A stretch of DNA of 64,000 nucleotides from Enterobacteriaceae bacterium (GCA_031253755.1 JAIRVT010000041.1:43740-107739), one strand, 5' to 3'; numbered from the stretch's first letter, positions 16,118-26,177 are shown. The notes: generated from the sequence alone by a model not told the origin. Made by a program: numbers and translations.

Positions 16118-18451
16118 ATGAAGCTGATTAGAGGGCTTGCCCAATATTACGTCGATTTGATGATGAAACTCGGGTTAGTCCGTTTTTCGTTATTGCTGGC
16201 TTCGGCGTTGGTGCTGTTAGCGATGGCGATGCAAATGGCTGTTACGTTCTTCTTGCATGGAGAAGTGCAGCGCATTGACTTAATTCGTTCCATCATTTTT
16301 GGTTTATTAATTACCCCGTGGGCGGTCTATTTTCTTTCAATTGTTGTCGAACAACTGGAAGAATCCCGTCAGCGATTATCCAGTTTAGTGGAAAAACTGG
16401 AGGAAATGCGTCAGCGTGACGCTGAATTAAATCAGCAGCTAAAAAATAATATTACCCAATTGAATCAGGAAATCAGCGAAAGGGAAAAAGCAGAGCAGGC
16501 GCATTTGGTGTTGCTGGATAAACTGAAACTGGAAATGGAACACCGTGAAAAAACGCAAAGTGAACTTGAACAGCAATCCATTTTGCTGCGTTCATTCCTC
16601 GATGCCTCGCCTGATCTGGTTTATTACCGCAATGAAAGCGATGAGTTTTCAGGCTGTAACCGTGCGATGGAACTGCTGACAGGGAAAAGCGAGAAACAGT
16701 TGATTGGCCTGACGCCGACGGAAGTTTACGATAAAGAAATCGCCAGCAAGGTCATGGAAACGGATGAAAAAGTTTTTCGCCACAATGTCTCTCTGACCTA
16801 TGAACAATGGCTGGTTTATCCCGATGGGCGCAAAGCCTGTTTTGAGCTGAGAAAAGTGCCTTTTTATGACCGTATTGGTAAGCGGCATGGCCTGATGGGG
16901 TTCGGACGCGATATCACAGAGCGTAAGCGCTATCAGGAAGCGTTGGAAAATGCCAGCAGGGAGAAGACCACGTTTATTTCTACCATCAGCCACGAACTGC
17001 GTACGCCTCTCAATGGCATCGTCGGCCTGAGCCGTATTCTGCTCGATACCCATCTGACAGCAGAACAGAACAAATACCTGAAAACTATCCATGTCAGTGC
17101 GATTACGCTGGGGAATATTTTCAATGATATCGTTGAGTTAGATAAAATTGAGCGACGAAAAGTCCAACTTGACAGCCAGCCGATCGATTTTACCGGCTTT
17201 ATGGCGGATTTGGAGAATCTGTCAGGGTTACTGGCACAGGCGAAAGGAATTCGGTTTGTCCTTGAACCTGAAATGCCACTGCCTGCCAAAGTGCTGGCGG
17301 ATGGAACCCGTCTGCGGCAGATTCTGTGGAATCTGATTGGCAATGCGGTGAAATTTACCCAGAAAGGTGAAATCCGGGTACGTATCTGGCGTGAAAAAGA
17401 AGACCGTTTGCTATTTGAAGTGACTGACTCCGGTATCGGCATCCCAGCTGACGAATTAGAAAAAATCTTCGCCATGTATTATCAGGTGAGAGACAGCGCG
17501 GGTGGACGCCCGGCAACAGGCACCGGCATCGGGCTGGCGGTTTCCAAACGGCTGGCGCTGGCGATGGGCGGTGACATCACCGTTAAGAGCACCGTCGGAG
17601 AAGGTTCCTGTTTTACCTTATCGGTGATTGCGTCAGCAGTTGACGAAAAATCAGAAAACGAAGCAGAAGACGGTGATCTGCCTTTACCGACACTGAATAT
17701 TTTATTGGTTGAAGATATTGAGCTGAACGTCATTGTGGCGCGTTCAGTGCTGGAAAAACTGGGTAACAGCGTCGATGTGGCGATGAATGGCCGTGATGCG
17801 CTGGATATGTTCGATCCAGATGAGTACGACTTAGTGCTGCTTGATATTCAATTGCCGGATATGACCGGATTGGATGTCGCCCGTGAAATCAATCAGCGTT
17901 ACGCGCATCATTCTCTTCCCCCATTAATCGCGCTGACGGCGAACGTCTTGAAAGGCAAAAAGGAGTATCTTGATGCCGGTATGGATGATGTGTTGAGTAA
18001 GCCTCTTTCCGTTAAGGCGCTGACGGCTGTCATGGAAAAATACTGGGGCAAGTCAGCCGATCCCGCATTATCGGCGCCTGCGGTATTGAAAAAGGATGAA
18101 GAGCTGCTCGATACCGAGATGCTCACACAGTATATCGATTTGGTCGGGCCGGAGATGATCGCCAGCAACCTGACCATTTTCGAAAATATGATGCCAAGCT
18201 ATCTTGCCTTGCTCGATTCGAACATGACCGCGCGGGATCAAAAAGGCATTACGGAAGAGGCGCATAAAATCAAAGGCGCTGCCGGTTCTGTCGGGTTACG
18301 TCATCTCCAGCAATTGGCTCAACAAATCCAGTCCCCGGATTTACCGGCATGGTGGGATAATGTGCAGGAGTGGGTGGATGAATTGAATTTGGAGTGGAAA
18401 AAAGATACGGAAATATTGAGAAACTGGTTAGCAAGCGCTACAAAAAAATAA
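16118..18451 (+). CDS. arcB: Aerobic respiration control sensor kinase ArcB
   Basis: Tripartite membrane sensor kinase that senses quinone redox state and phosphorylates ArcA under low oxygen. I chose the ATG at 16118 (777 residues), with TTTGGAG upstream and the family N-terminus MKLIRGLAQYYVDLMMKLG; a start at 16097 would add seven residues. Visible in order are two membrane segments (about 23-41 and 57-77), a coiled coil, a PAS domain (about 155-270), the H box TFISTISHELRTPLNG (His near 292), an ATPase domain (GIGIP, GTGIGLAV), a receiver domain (LLDIQLPDMTG, Asp near 576) and the HPt domain (EEAHKIKGAAGSVG, His near 716). Confidence 0.97.
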   Translation: MKLIRGLAQYYVDLMMKLGLVRFSLLLASALVLLAMAMQMAVTFFLHGEVQRIDLIRSIIFGLLITPWAVYFLSIVVEQLEESRQRLSSLVEKLEEMRQRDAELNQQLKNNITQLNQEISEREKAEQAHLVLLDKLKLEMEHREKTQSELEQQSILLRSFLDASPDLVYYRNESDEFSGCNRAMELLTGKSEKQLIGLTPTEVYDKEIASKVMETDEKVFRHNVSLTYEQWLVYPDGRKACFELRKVPFYDRIGKRHGLMGFGRDITERKRYQEALENASREKTTFISTISHELRTPLNGIVGLSRILLDTHLTAEQNKYLKTIHVSAITLGNIFNDIVELDKIERRKVQLDSQPIDFTGFMADLENLSGLLAQAKGIRFVLEPEMPLPAKVLADGTRLRQILWNLIGNAVKFTQKGEIRVRIWREKEDRLLFEVTDSGIGIPADELEKIFAMYYQVRDSAGGRPATGTGIGLAVSKRLALAMGGDITVKSTVGEGSCFTLSVIASAVDEKSENEAEDGDLPLPTLNILLVEDIELNVIVARSVLEKLGNSVDVAMNGRDALDMFDPDEYDLVLLDIQLPDMTGLDVAREINQRYAHHSLPPLIALTANVLKGKKEYLDAGMDDVLSKPLSVKALTAVMEKYWGKSADPALSAPAVLKKDEELLDTEMLTQYIDLVGPEMIASNLTIFENMMPSYLALLDSNMTARDQKGITEEAHKIKGAAGSVGLRHLQQLAQQIQSPDLPAWWDNVQEWVDELNLEWKKDTEILRNWLASATKK

Positions 18452-18568
18452 CCCCAACCGAAGTTGGGGTGCGCGAATACTGCGCCAACACCAGGGAAAC
18501 TTGTTACCCGCTTATCTAAAATTTGTTCTGGAGCGAGTCATTGAAAAATTATTCCAGACAGAACACAA
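18441..18568 (-). ncRNA. arcZ: Hfq-dependent small RNA ArcZ
   Basis: On the minus strand, right behind arcB, lies the conserved 3' half of ArcZ: TTTCCCTGGTGTTGGCGCAG starting at 18499, then TATTCGCGCACCCC, a stem with a TTCG loop (18451-18470) and a run of seven T. This matches the processed, active form known in E. coli, where ArcZ activates rpoS and represses motility and other targets; arcZ also lies next to arcB there and is repressed by ArcA. The 5' half differs from E. coli. The 5' end is an estimate from a TATGTT -10-like element at about 18574-18579. Confidence 0.88.
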
Positions 18569-18685
18569 GTACCAACATAGCAAAGATAAGATTTTTTGTT
18601 ACAAGATTCATTAAAATCTGTGATGAAGATTGGTGTTTAACCCTCTAAGGGGTTAAGCATTAATCTACTACATATGGAGAGAAAT

Positions 18686-19339
18686 ATGAAATCCGTTGCA
18701 GTGATATTGAGTGGATGTGGCGTCTACGACGGTAGCGAAATTCACGAATCAGTCCTGACTATGCTTTCTTTGAGTCGTTTAGGCGCCAAAATGTCTTTTT
18801 TTTCGCCTGATGAGTCACAACATCATGTAATTAATCATCTTAACGGAGAGGAAAAAAAAGAAGCCCGTCACATAATGGAAGAGTCGGCCCGTATAACAAG
18901 AGGAAATGTTCGATCCTTATCTGAAATTGATGTTGATGCTTTGGATGCACTGATTGTTCCCGGTGGCTTTGGTGTCGCTAAAAATTTGTGTAACTTCGCC
19001 TTTAAAGGATCTGAGTGTAAAATAAATAAAGATCTGTTAAGTGTTGTTCGGTTAATGCACAAAAAGGGCAAGCCGATGGGTTTTATGTGTATCGCACCCG
19101 TTATGGTTCCAAAAATATTAGATAAATCGATAAAAGTTACCGTAGGTAATGATCCCGAAACGGTAGCACAAATAGAAAAGATGGGCGGTGTGCATATTGA
19201 GTGCCCGGTAGATGATATTGTTGTTGATTTTAAAAATAAAATTGTCACGACACCAGCCTATATGCTGGCTCAGTCTTTATCCGAAGCTGAAATCGGAATA
19301 GATAAACTTGTTAGAAAAATATGGGAAATGATTGAGTAA
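18686..19339 (+). CDS. elbB: Isoprenoid biosynthesis glyoxalase ElbB (DJ-1/PfpI family)
   Basis: Class I glutamine-amidotransferase-like protein; E. coli ElbB has glyoxalase activity and was linked to isoprenoid synthesis. I start at the ATG at 18686 (217 residues) with GGAGAG upstream, since the family begins [21 protein letters not shown]. The nucleophile-elbow cysteine is in [11 protein letters not shown] (about residue 135), and PVDDIVVD and [14 protein letters not shown] motifs are conserved. Base composition is more AT-rich than arcB. mtgA overlaps its 3' end, giving the usual arcB-elbB-mtgA order. Confidence 0.93.
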   Translation: MKSVAVILSGCGVYDGSEIHESVLTMLSLSRLGAKMSFFSPDESQHHVINHLNGEEKKEARHIMEESARITRGNVRSLSEIDVDALDALIVPGGFGVAKNLCNFAFKGSECKINKDLLSVVRLMHKKGKPMGFMCIAPVMVPKILDKSIKVTVGNDPETVAQIEKMGGVHIECPVDDIVVDFKNKIVTTPAYMLAQSLSEAEIGIDKLVRKIWEMIE

Positions 19340-20057
19340 TAGGATGAAAAATCCTTTGTTGAAATTATGGCACTGTGTGAAAAAAATCGTGATTGCAGTC
19401 ACTCTTTTGTGGCTCATTGCTGTAATCGCATTTTCATTTCTGCCAGTGCCGTTTTCTATGGTGATGCTGGAGCGGCAGCTCAGTGCGCTTTTCTCAATTA
19501 ATTTATCTTATGTTTCCCGGTCTGAGTGGGTAGATCAAGAACAAATTTCACCTTATATGGCACTCGCTGTGATTGCTGCTGAAGATCAGCGGTTCCCTGA
19601 TCACTGGGGTTTTGATTTTTCTGCCATAGAAATGGCGGTAGCACATAACAAAAGATCACCGAAGCGTATACGTGGAGCCTCCACCATTACGCAGCAAACG
19701 GCCAAGAATCTGTTTTTATGGGATGGCCGGAGCTGGGTAAGGAAAGGGCTGGAAACGGGCATGACGGCGGTGATTGAATTATTGTGGTCGAAAAAACGGA
19801 TTTTAACGGTCTATCTCAATATTGCTGAATTTGGTGAGGGTATTTTTGGTGTGGAAGAAGCTGCCCGGCACTATTTCCACAAACCAGCCAGCCGCCTGAC
19901 CGCTTCAGAAGCGGCACTTTTGGCTGCCGTATTACCGAATCCCATCCGTTACCGGGTTGATGCACCTTCCGCTTACGTATTGCAACGCCAGCAATGGATC
20001 TTACATCAAATGCGGTTAATGGGCGGGAAGTCGTATTTAAAGCGGATAGACAAATAA
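19332..20057 (+). CDS. mtgA: Monofunctional biosynthetic peptidoglycan transglycosylase
   Basis: Inner-membrane GT51 glycosyltransferase that polymerises lipid II into glycan strands. The 241-residue product has one N-terminal transmembrane helix (about 18-38) and the family motifs [12 protein letters not shown] (catalytic Glu near 82), [31 protein letters not shown] and [12 protein letters not shown]. The ATG at 19332 overlaps elbB by 8 bp; the next ATG at 19344 is an alternative start and follows the elbB stop. A terminator follows. Confidence 0.94.
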   Translation: MSNRMKNPLLKLWHCVKKIVIAVTLLWLIAVIAFSFLPVPFSMVMLERQLSALFSINLSYVSRSEWVDQEQISPYMALAVIAAEDQRFPDHWGFDFSAIEMAVAHNKRSPKRIRGASTITQQTAKNLFLWDGRSWVRKGLETGMTAVIELLWSKKRILTVYLNIAEFGEGIFGVEEAARHYFHKPASRLTASEAALLAAVLPNPIRYRVDAPSAYVLQRQQWILHQMRLMGGKSYLKRIDK

Positions 20058-20070
20058 ACTTGGCAAATAA

Positions 20071-20101
20071 AAAAGCAGCACAGTTTGGCGCTGCTTTTTT
20101 T
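20071..20101 (+). terminator. Intrinsic terminator after mtgA
   Basis: Stem AAAAGCAGC (20071-20079) and GCTGCTTTT (20090-20098) followed by a T run, 14 bp after the mtgA stop. Confidence 0.85.
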
Positions 20102-20144
20102 GTCTGCGCGATAAACTGCAAATTACAATTCATAAAAAGACTCA

Positions 20145-20207
20145 AGGCCTTATATTTCCCCGTACAGCGGGGAAATATAATAAGCTTGAAGTTGGAGTGG
20201 TATATAT
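20145..20207 (+). repeat. Dispersed repeat, family B, copy 3 (short)
   Basis: Short copy containing the hairpin TATATTTCCCC/GGGGAAATATA and the right end CTTGAAGTTGGAGTGGTATA. The left CTTTCAAG block is lost. It sits between the convergent mtgA and dolP genes. Confidence 0.65.
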
Positions 20208-20261
20208 AAAACCTGAGCCTGCCAATATTGGCGTGCTGCTATTACGAGCCGCATCGCCTGC

Positions 20262-20843
20262 TTAATTGAGATAAGTGAACGCGGTGGTCACACGCTTAAC
20301 CCTGTCGGTTTCACTGGCAATTTTTGCGGCATCAGCGCCTTCCTGTCGGGTGACAATACCGAACAAAAAGACTTCGCCATTTTCAGTCACCACCTTGATA
20401 TTGGATGATTTTACTGCATCGCTGGCCAGAATTTTTGAACGTACTTTGGTTGTCAGCCAAGTGTCTAAAGAGGCCGTGCCGAGTGAAACCGGATTGCCTT
20501 GCCGAATTTCATTGTAGACAGCATCCACCCCTTCAACTTTCGACGCTATCTGTTTTGCCCGCTCCGCCAGTTGCATATCCGGGGTTTGTCCGGTTAACAG
20601 CACCTTGCCCTGATAAACCGTCGTCACGATACGCGCCTTGGTTTTAAGCTGTGGGTCTTTGCTGATGGCATTACTGACACGAGCTTCTAACGTGGTATCG
20701 TCAACCTGCTGCCCGACAGTACGCGGGTCTGTACCTGCTTTGGTAGCGATGGCCGCAGAGCCACCGATTAAGGCTGCACCAATACATCCCTGTAATAACA
20801 TTGCACTGCAAAATACGAATAAGAGAGAAAATAACCGCATCAT
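20262..20843 (-). CDS. dolP: Outer-membrane lipoprotein DolP (two BON domains)
   Basis: Division- and outer-membrane-stress-associated lipid-binding lipoprotein (formerly YraP) that maintains outer-membrane integrity and regulates amidase-driven septal splitting. The 193-residue protein has a lipoprotein signal with lipobox LLQGC (Cys near residue 20) and two BON domains (about 48-115 and 126-190), each with the VxGxVxGxV-like pattern (GKVLLTGQTPD; GEVFLFGIVTR). It lies 8 bp after diaA on the same strand. In E. coli it is sigma-E dependent, which fits the degS pathway, but no sigma-E promoter was assigned here. Confidence 0.94.
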   Translation of the reverse strand: MMRLFSLLFVFCSAMLLQGCIGAALIGGSAAIATKAGTDPRTVGQQVDDTTLEARVSNAISKDPQLKTKARIVTTVYQGKVLLTGQTPDMQLAERAKQIASKVEGVDAVYNEIRQGNPVSLGTASLDTWLTTKVRSKILASDAVKSSNIKVVTENGEVFLFGIVTRQEGADAAKIASETDRVKRVTTAFTYLN

Positions 20844-20851
20844 TTGGCTCC

Positions 20852-21442
20852 TTAGTCATCCTGATGAGGAAATAACGTATTGTCGATTAAGTCGCACAGG
20901 CAATTAATTGTCAGCATGTGGACTTCCTGAATTCTGACATTGTGATGGGAAGGAATGCGAATCTCCACATCCTGAGGTCCCAGTAAGCCTGCCAGTTCAC
21001 CGCCATCGAAACCTGTCAGCGCGACAATCGTCATATCACGGGTAACGGCAGCTTCTACCGCTTTGATAATAGCTCGACTGTTGCCATGTGTAGAGATAGC
21101 CAGCAGAACATCGCCGGCCTGCCCTAACGCTCTGACTTGTTTAGCATAGATTTCTTCGGGTTGCCTGCTGCCGGCAATAGCCGTGATCACCACATTATCC
21201 GCATTCAGTGATAATGCGGGCAGGCTGGGTCGTTCCGTTTCGAAGCGGTTTATCATGCTGGTGGCAAAACGCTGTGCTGTTGCGGCTGAGCCACCATTGC
21301 CACAGCACAATATTTTGTTGCCATTCAACAGTGATTGAACCAGCATCATTGCCGCGCGCGATATTGCGTCGGGTAATGCTTCTGCTGCTGCGATTTGTGT
21401 TTGAATACTTTCTGTAAAGCAGACTTTAATTCTATCCAGCAC
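20852..21442 (-). CDS. diaA: DnaA initiator-associating protein DiaA
   Basis: SIS-domain homotetramer that binds DnaA and promotes timely initiation at oriC. The 196-residue protein shows the phosphosugar-isomerase fold motifs [12 protein letters not shown] (about 46-57) and [11 protein letters not shown] (about 116-126), typical of the GmhA/DiaA group; position between yraN and dolP identifies it as DiaA. No catalytic role is expected. Confidence 0.94.
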   Translation of the reverse strand: MLDRIKVCFTESIQTQIAAAEALPDAISRAAMMLVQSLLNGNKILCCGNGGSAATAQRFATSMINRFETERPSLPALSLNADNVVITAIAGSRQPEEIYAKQVRALGQAGDVLLAISTHGNSRAIIKAVEAAVTRDMTIVALTGFDGGELAGLLGPQDVEIRIPSHHNVRIQEVHMLTINCLCDLIDNTLFPHQDD

Positions 21443-21483
21443 GTGATGACCTATATTGATTTATTTCTATTGTTAGAGGAAAT

Positions 21484-21873
21484 TCAGAACCTGCCGGACA
21501 GGTTCTCATTTAAATTAAAAGCGTCTTTCAGCCATTCAAATTTCTGATTAGTGATCGCACAAACATCAAAGCGGCAATCCGCAGTTTCCAGCGATTCATT
21601 GTGCCGATAAAGCCAGACTGAGGCAGTATGCAGTATCCTTCTGCGTTTACTTTGGGTAATTGTAGCAATGGCGTCACCGTATTGTGCATTCTTTCGGAAA
21701 CGAACTTCGATAAAAACCCATGTCTGTTTATCACGCATAATGAGATCAATTTCACCACCGCGAATTTTCACATTCTCTGCAATAAAGACAAGCCCCTGCT
21801 TTTGCAAAAACTGTTTAGCTTGTTGTTCGTAGTGGCATCCCTGCGCATAGTGACTATTTTGTGGTTTTTTCAT
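21484..21873 (-). CDS. yraN: UPF0102 family nuclease-like protein YraN
   Basis: 129-residue member of UPF0102, predicted to have a restriction-endonuclease-like (PD-(D/E)xK) fold. The motif GGEIDLIMRDKQTWVFIEVR (about 39-58) provides the usual D...E-x-(K/R) catalytic arrangement, with YGDAIATITQSKRRRI after it. Its biological role is not established. It lies between lpoA and diaA in the conserved lpoA-yraN-diaA-dolP order. Confidence 0.9.
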   Translation of the reverse strand: MKKPQNSHYAQGCHYEQQAKQFLQKQGLVFIAENVKIRGGEIDLIMRDKQTWVFIEVRFRKNAQYGDAIATITQSKRRRILHTASVWLYRHNESLETADCRFDVCAITNQKFEWLKDAFNLNENLSGRF

Positions 21874-21923
21874 CCTGAAATCACCTTTAGGAAAAAATAT
21901 TAATCTTAAATTATCTTGGACAT

Positions 21924-21960
21924 AGAAAGAGGCGCAATAAGTCAGCTTTTCAGCGCCTCT
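21924..21960 (-). terminator. Probable terminator after lpoA
   Basis: On the minus strand, the stem AGAGGCGC and GCGCCTCT (arms at 21953-21960 and 21928-21935) is followed by a short T-rich tail. It may reduce read-through from lpoA into yraN. Confidence 0.5.
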
Positions 21961-21974
21961 TGATGCCAGCCGTT

Positions 21975-23720
21975 TTATTGATCCGCTTTATCTAAGATAT
22001 TGTCTATGATGCCATCAGCATTGTTGTTGTTACTTGTGTTATCGGTTGAATTGCTCGCCGCACTGCTTTCAACCTCAATACGCCCATTCTTAAACTGCAT
22101 CCACGACAACTGACGAGCGACTGTGCAATTATCCGTCATGGAGAGATCACCGGTTTCGCCACGCAGATTAAACCCGGTGCCTTGCTGTAACTGCGCAAAA
22201 TGATTCGCTAATGACCAGGCATCGATGCCCATCGCGTAGAGCCGCATCAGAGAATAATCGTTGCCGAATTTATTCGCTGCCTGCTTGATCAGTGGAATAT
22301 TCGTTCCGGTTAATAATGGGATATCACTGAACTGCATTCCGTCCATTTCCAGGCGGAAATCAGGCCCTGCATCGGCTTTATTACTGCGCGAATTAGCATA
22401 AAGGGCGGGTTTTTGGCGGGAGCTGATAGCCATGTCAATCATGGGCTTAATCAGGGCAAGTTCACCGTTGGTCGCGATAACATAAACGGCATCAACCGGG
22501 CCACGGGAACTGCTGATCGTGGTATCTGCCACTGGCTGATCTTGCACAGCGTCAGTATTAGCAGCACTGACAGAAATTGGCGTACCGGAAAGACGGATGC
22601 CCGTTCCACGGTTCATGGATTGGCGCATTTCTGCCGTCGTACCGAAAGATTGCTGTAAAACGGTTGCACCGCCCAATTTCTGCCATTCTGCTGCAAAGGC
22701 GTTTGCCATGCGATTACCTAATCCAGAGCGGGGCACGAGCACCAATGGATTGTGCTTTTGCTGCTGCCAGATATGCAGAGCTGCACTTTTTGCTTCGTCT
22801 TCGGGGGACAGCGGGAAATAGCAGATATTAGGGTGAAGCTGTGATGTATCCAGTTTATTCAGTGCCAGAATATTTAACGGCGTCTCCACTTGAGCCAATT
22901 GCTCTACCTGAGGTTTCAGCAATGGGCCGACCACCAGTGTAACGCCGTCCTGTTGAGCCTGAGTCAACAGATCCGTCAGAGGTTGGCTGTTGGTATCATA
23001 AACTTGCACTGGCTGGCTATTCGCCGCAGGCGGAGTAACCGAAGCCTGCACAGCAGTATTGATACTGGCATTAGCATTGGTATTTGCGGAAGCAGCTGAC
23101 TGTGGCAATCCTTTTTGTGCATCAAGGAATCCCTGACGAATGGCTTCACCGAACGCTTTTGCCTGACCGCTCAACGGCAGAAACAGCCCAATTTTAACCG
23201 ATTGCTCTGGGGAAACTGGCGTTGGAACTGACGATGACTGTGGCAGAAAATCAGTTAAATGATGCGCTGCGGGGTTATCCGGGTAACGGGTTTGCCAGTC
23301 ATGGATGGTCGCACGTAACTTGTCTGGGTCTTGTTTATTGTTCTGATAGGCATTGAGAAGGTCTAACCAGCCCTGAAGCGTGTATTCATCAGCATTAATG
23401 ACCAGCTCGCTCAGTTGTTGGGCAGTAAGATGGGTCAACGCCTGCCAGGTATCATCGATATTTTTCTGGCGTTCCGCTTCGTTTGCTGCGCGAGGTTCCA
23501 GTGCAATATAGGCCCGGATGACATCCAACGACGGCGGATTGCCAGCCGCATTATCAATAATGGCTTGATAATGACTAATCTCTGCGCTGATCTTATTCTG
23601 TGGCGCAGAAGGTGGTTGCCCTTGTGGTTTAGGCGTGGTACACCCTGCAATAACCATAGTTGCCAGCAGTGCTGTGCAGACTAAACCAGTTTTGAAACGC
23701 ACAAAAATTGAGGGAAGCAT
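21975..23720 (-). CDS. lpoA: Penicillin-binding protein activator LpoA, shortened N-domain
   Basis: Outer-membrane lipoprotein that reaches through the periplasm to stimulate PBP1A. I start at the ATG at 23720 (581 residues), which begins a lipoprotein signal with lipobox VIAGC (Cys27); the longer frame to 24011 adds 97 unrelated residues. The C-terminal LivJ-like domain (about 180-550) is intact, with VRIGLFLPLSGQAKAFG-like and GIDAWSLANHF motifs. Compared with the recalled 678-residue E. coli protein, the helical N-domain lacks about 85-90 residues right after the lipidated cysteine, and the mid linker is shorter. It has an Asn/Ser-rich C-terminal tail. Divergent from rsmI. Confidence 0.93.
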   Translation of the reverse strand: MLPSIFVRFKTGLVCTALLATMVIAGCTTPKPQGQPPSAPQNKISAEISHYQAIIDNAAGNPPSLDVIRAYIALEPRAANEAERQKNIDDTWQALTHLTAQQLSELVINADEYTLQGWLDLLNAYQNNKQDPDKLRATIHDWQTRYPDNPAAHHLTDFLPQSSSVPTPVSPEQSVKIGLFLPLSGQAKAFGEAIRQGFLDAQKGLPQSAASANTNANASINTAVQASVTPPAANSQPVQVYDTNSQPLTDLLTQAQQDGVTLVVGPLLKPQVEQLAQVETPLNILALNKLDTSQLHPNICYFPLSPEDEAKSAALHIWQQQKHNPLVLVPRSGLGNRMANAFAAEWQKLGGATVLQQSFGTTAEMRQSMNRGTGIRLSGTPISVSAANTDAVQDQPVADTTISSSRGPVDAVYVIATNGELALIKPMIDMAISSRQKPALYANSRSNKADAGPDFRLEMDGMQFSDIPLLTGTNIPLIKQAANKFGNDYSLMRLYAMGIDAWSLANHFAQLQQGTGFNLRGETGDLSMTDNCTVARQLSWMQFKNGRIEVESSAASNSTDNTSNNNNADGIIDNILDKADQ

Positions 23721-23783
23721 ACTGTATCCAGTGATGTTTTTTTCAAAGATGCTCAATTTTAAATCGATCATTCGGATGAAACA

Positions 23784-24671
23784 ATGAATCAACTCAATCG
23801 AGCAGTGGTTACGACATCCACGCTGTATGTTGTGCCAACCCCTATTGGAAATCTGGGGGATATCACTCAGCGCGCACTTGAGGTTCTCAAACATGTCGAT
23901 CTGATCGCTGCTGAAGATACGCGACACACTGGCTTGTTGCTTCAACATTTTGCCATTAATGCGCGCATGTTCGCACTTCACGATCATAATGAACAGCAGA
24001 AAGCAGATCAATTAATAGCGCAATTACAACAAGGTCTAAGTATCGCGCTGGTCTCTGATGCCGGCACACCGCTGATCAATGATCCCGGTTATCACGTTGT
24101 CCGCCGCTGTCGTGAAGCCGGGGTGAATGTCGTGCCATTACCGGGGCCTTGCGCGGCGATTACGGCATTATCTGCTGCTGGTCTGCCTTCCGATCGTTTT
24201 TGCTACGAAGGTTTTTTGCCTGCAAAAAGTAAAGGCCGCCGGGACGTATTGCGTGATTTGGCCCAAGAGCCACGGACATTAATCTTCTACGAATCCACAC
24301 ATCGCTTATTGGATAGTTTAGAAGATATGACTGAAGTGTGGGGCGCAGGTCGGTATGTAGTGCTGGCACGGGAACTGACGAAAACATGGGAATCTATTCA
24401 GGGAATGCCGGTGGGGGAATTATTGGCATGGGTCAGGGAGGATGAAACCCGTCGGCGGGGAGAAATGGTGCTGATTGTTGAAGGTTATCATAAACCGGCT
24501 GATGATAGCCTTCCGCCGGAAGCCCTACGGACACTGGCGTTGCTGCAAAAAGAACTGCCGTTGAAAAAAGCGGCGGCGTTGGCGGCTGAAATTCATGATG
24601 TGAAGAAAAACGCTTTATATCGCTACATCCTTGAACAAAATGCACTTGAACAAGCTAAAGACGGCGCGTGA
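23784..24671 (+). CDS. rsmI: 16S rRNA (cytidine1402-2'-O)-methyltransferase RsmI
   Basis: SAM-dependent enzyme that makes 2'-O-methylcytidine at 1402 in the ribosomal P site, together with RsmH. The 295-residue product has the tetrapyrrole-methylase fold: [16 protein letters not shown] at the N-terminus, [41 protein letters not shown] and the C-terminal KNALYRYIL. It is divergent from lpoA with only 63 bp between starts, as in other enterobacteria. Confidence 0.96.
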   Translation: MNQLNRAVVTTSTLYVVPTPIGNLGDITQRALEVLKHVDLIAAEDTRHTGLLLQHFAINARMFALHDHNEQQKADQLIAQLQQGLSIALVSDAGTPLINDPGYHVVRRCREAGVNVVPLPGPCAAITALSAAGLPSDRFCYEGFLPAKSKGRRDVLRDLAQEPRTLIFYESTHRLLDSLEDMTEVWGAGRYVVLARELTKTWESIQGMPVGELLAWVREDETRRRGEMVLIVEGYHKPADDSLPPEALRTLALLQKELPLKKAAALAAEIHDVKKNALYRYILEQNALEQAKDGA

Positions 24672-24703
24672 CATTGGGTTATAAACCCCTTATAATCCGC
24701 GCC
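24669..24703 (+). promoter_or_regulatory. rnpB promoter
   Basis: TATAAT at 24691-24696 with GTGACA at 24669-24674 (16-bp spacer), and a GC-rich discriminator (CCGCGCC) before the start of the RNA, as expected for a stringently controlled stable-RNA promoter. Confidence 0.6.
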
Positions 24704-25078
<375 letters not shown>

Positions 25079-25082
25079 ATTC

Positions 25083-25116
25083 AGCCCTATAGCGCATCCG
25101 CGCTATAGGGCTTTTT
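25083..25116 (+). terminator. Intrinsic terminator of rnpB
   Basis: Perfect 13-bp stem AGCCCTATAGCGC (25083-25095) and GCGCTATAGGGCT (25100-25112) followed by T5. Confidence 0.92.
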
Positions 25117-25250
25117 CGATTCAGTGCAGAAAATTAACCCGCTAATCCTGCTATTAACGTAAAATCCGATTGTCAGCTGGACGTTGAAATGTCACCCAGC
25201 TAATCTGCTTTTTATCTTCAGATTTACCGATTGGGAACGATATAAGCAAT

Positions 25251-26147
25251 ATGAGTAAAGAACGAGCACTGACACTGGAATCCCTGCGGGTTATGGATGC
25301 GATAGATAGGAGGGGGAGTTTTGCTGCCGCTGCCGATGAACTGGGGCGTGTGCCGTCCGCATTAAGCTATACCATGCAGAAGTTAGAAGAAGAGTTGGAT
25401 GTGGTGCTGTTTGACCGTTCAGGGCATCGCACTAAATTTACTCATGTTGGCAGGTTATTGCTGGAGCGTGGCCGATTATTACTGGATGCGGCGGATAAAC
25501 TCACGGCAGATGCAGAAGCACTCGCCCGTGGTTGGGAAACTCATGTGACTATCGTGTGTGATGTGCTGTTTCCGGTTGCCTCACTCTTTCCGCTGGTCAA
25601 CAAACTGGCAGACAAATCGAGTACCCAGCTCTCATTGATGACAGAAGTGCTCGCCGGAGTCTGGGAACGGCTGGAGACGGGTCATGCTGATATCGTCATT
25701 GCACCGGATAGCCATTTCAGGGCCTCTTCGGAAATCAACTCACGCATCCTTTATGCGATTAAAAACGTCTATGTTGCCAGTGCCGATCACCCTATTCACC
25801 AAGAGCCAGAACCGTTATCCGATGCCACGCGAGTGAAATACCGCGGAATTGCGGTGGCGGATACGGCAAGAGAGCGGCCGGTACTGACTGTCCAATTATT
25901 GGATAAACAGCCCCGGCTAACGGTCAGTTCACTGGAGAATAAACATCAGGCGCTGTTGGCCGGTCTGGGTGTTGCAACGATGCCGTACCCGATGGTTGAA
26001 AGGGATATTGAAGAGGGGCGTTTGCGGATCATTGGTTCGGAACACATCCATGAAACCAACATTATTATGGCATGGCGGCGCGACAGTATGGGAGAAGCCA
26101 AGACATGGTGTCTGCGGGAGATCCCTAAATTGTTTACGAAATCATGA
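25251..26147 (+). CDS. yhaJ: LysR-family transcriptional regulator YhaJ
   Basis: 298-residue LysR-type regulator, nearly collinear with E. coli YhaJ as recalled. The N-terminal winged HTH (about 8-66) contains RRGSFAAAADELGRVPSALSYTMQKLEEELDVVLFDR-type sequence, and the C-terminal co-inducer domain keeps IAVADTARERPVLTVQLLD. YhaJ regulates the neighbouring yqjF in E. coli and affects type III secretion in pathogenic strains. Here yqjF, yqjG, yhaH and yhaI are absent and yhaJ abuts yqjK convergently, so its local target is gone or elsewhere. Confidence 0.92.
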   Translation: MSKERALTLESLRVMDAIDRRGSFAAAADELGRVPSALSYTMQKLEEELDVVLFDRSGHRTKFTHVGRLLLERGRLLLDAADKLTADAEALARGWETHVTIVCDVLFPVASLFPLVNKLADKSSTQLSLMTEVLAGVWERLETGHADIVIAPDSHFRASSEINSRILYAIKNVYVASADHPIHQEPEPLSDATRVKYRGIAVADTARERPVLTVQLLDKQPRLTVSSLENKHQALLAGLGVATMPYPMVERDIEEGRLRIIGSEHIHETNIIMAWRRDSMGEAKTWCLREIPKLFTKS

Positions 26148-26152
26148 TCAGA

Positions 26153-26177
26153 AAACCCCTTGCAGCAAGGGGTATTG
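26153..26177. terminator. Terminator between yhaJ and yqjK
   Basis: Stem CCCCTTGC/GCAAGGGG (26157-26173) between convergent genes. On the minus strand it is followed by TTTTC, so it best serves the yqjDEK transcript. Confidence 0.65.

Noticed and set aside
23721..24011. 97-residue N-terminal extension of LpoA
   Set aside because: It precedes a perfect lipoprotein signal peptide, overlaps the divergent rsmI start and has no family match; the ATG at 23720 is the better start.
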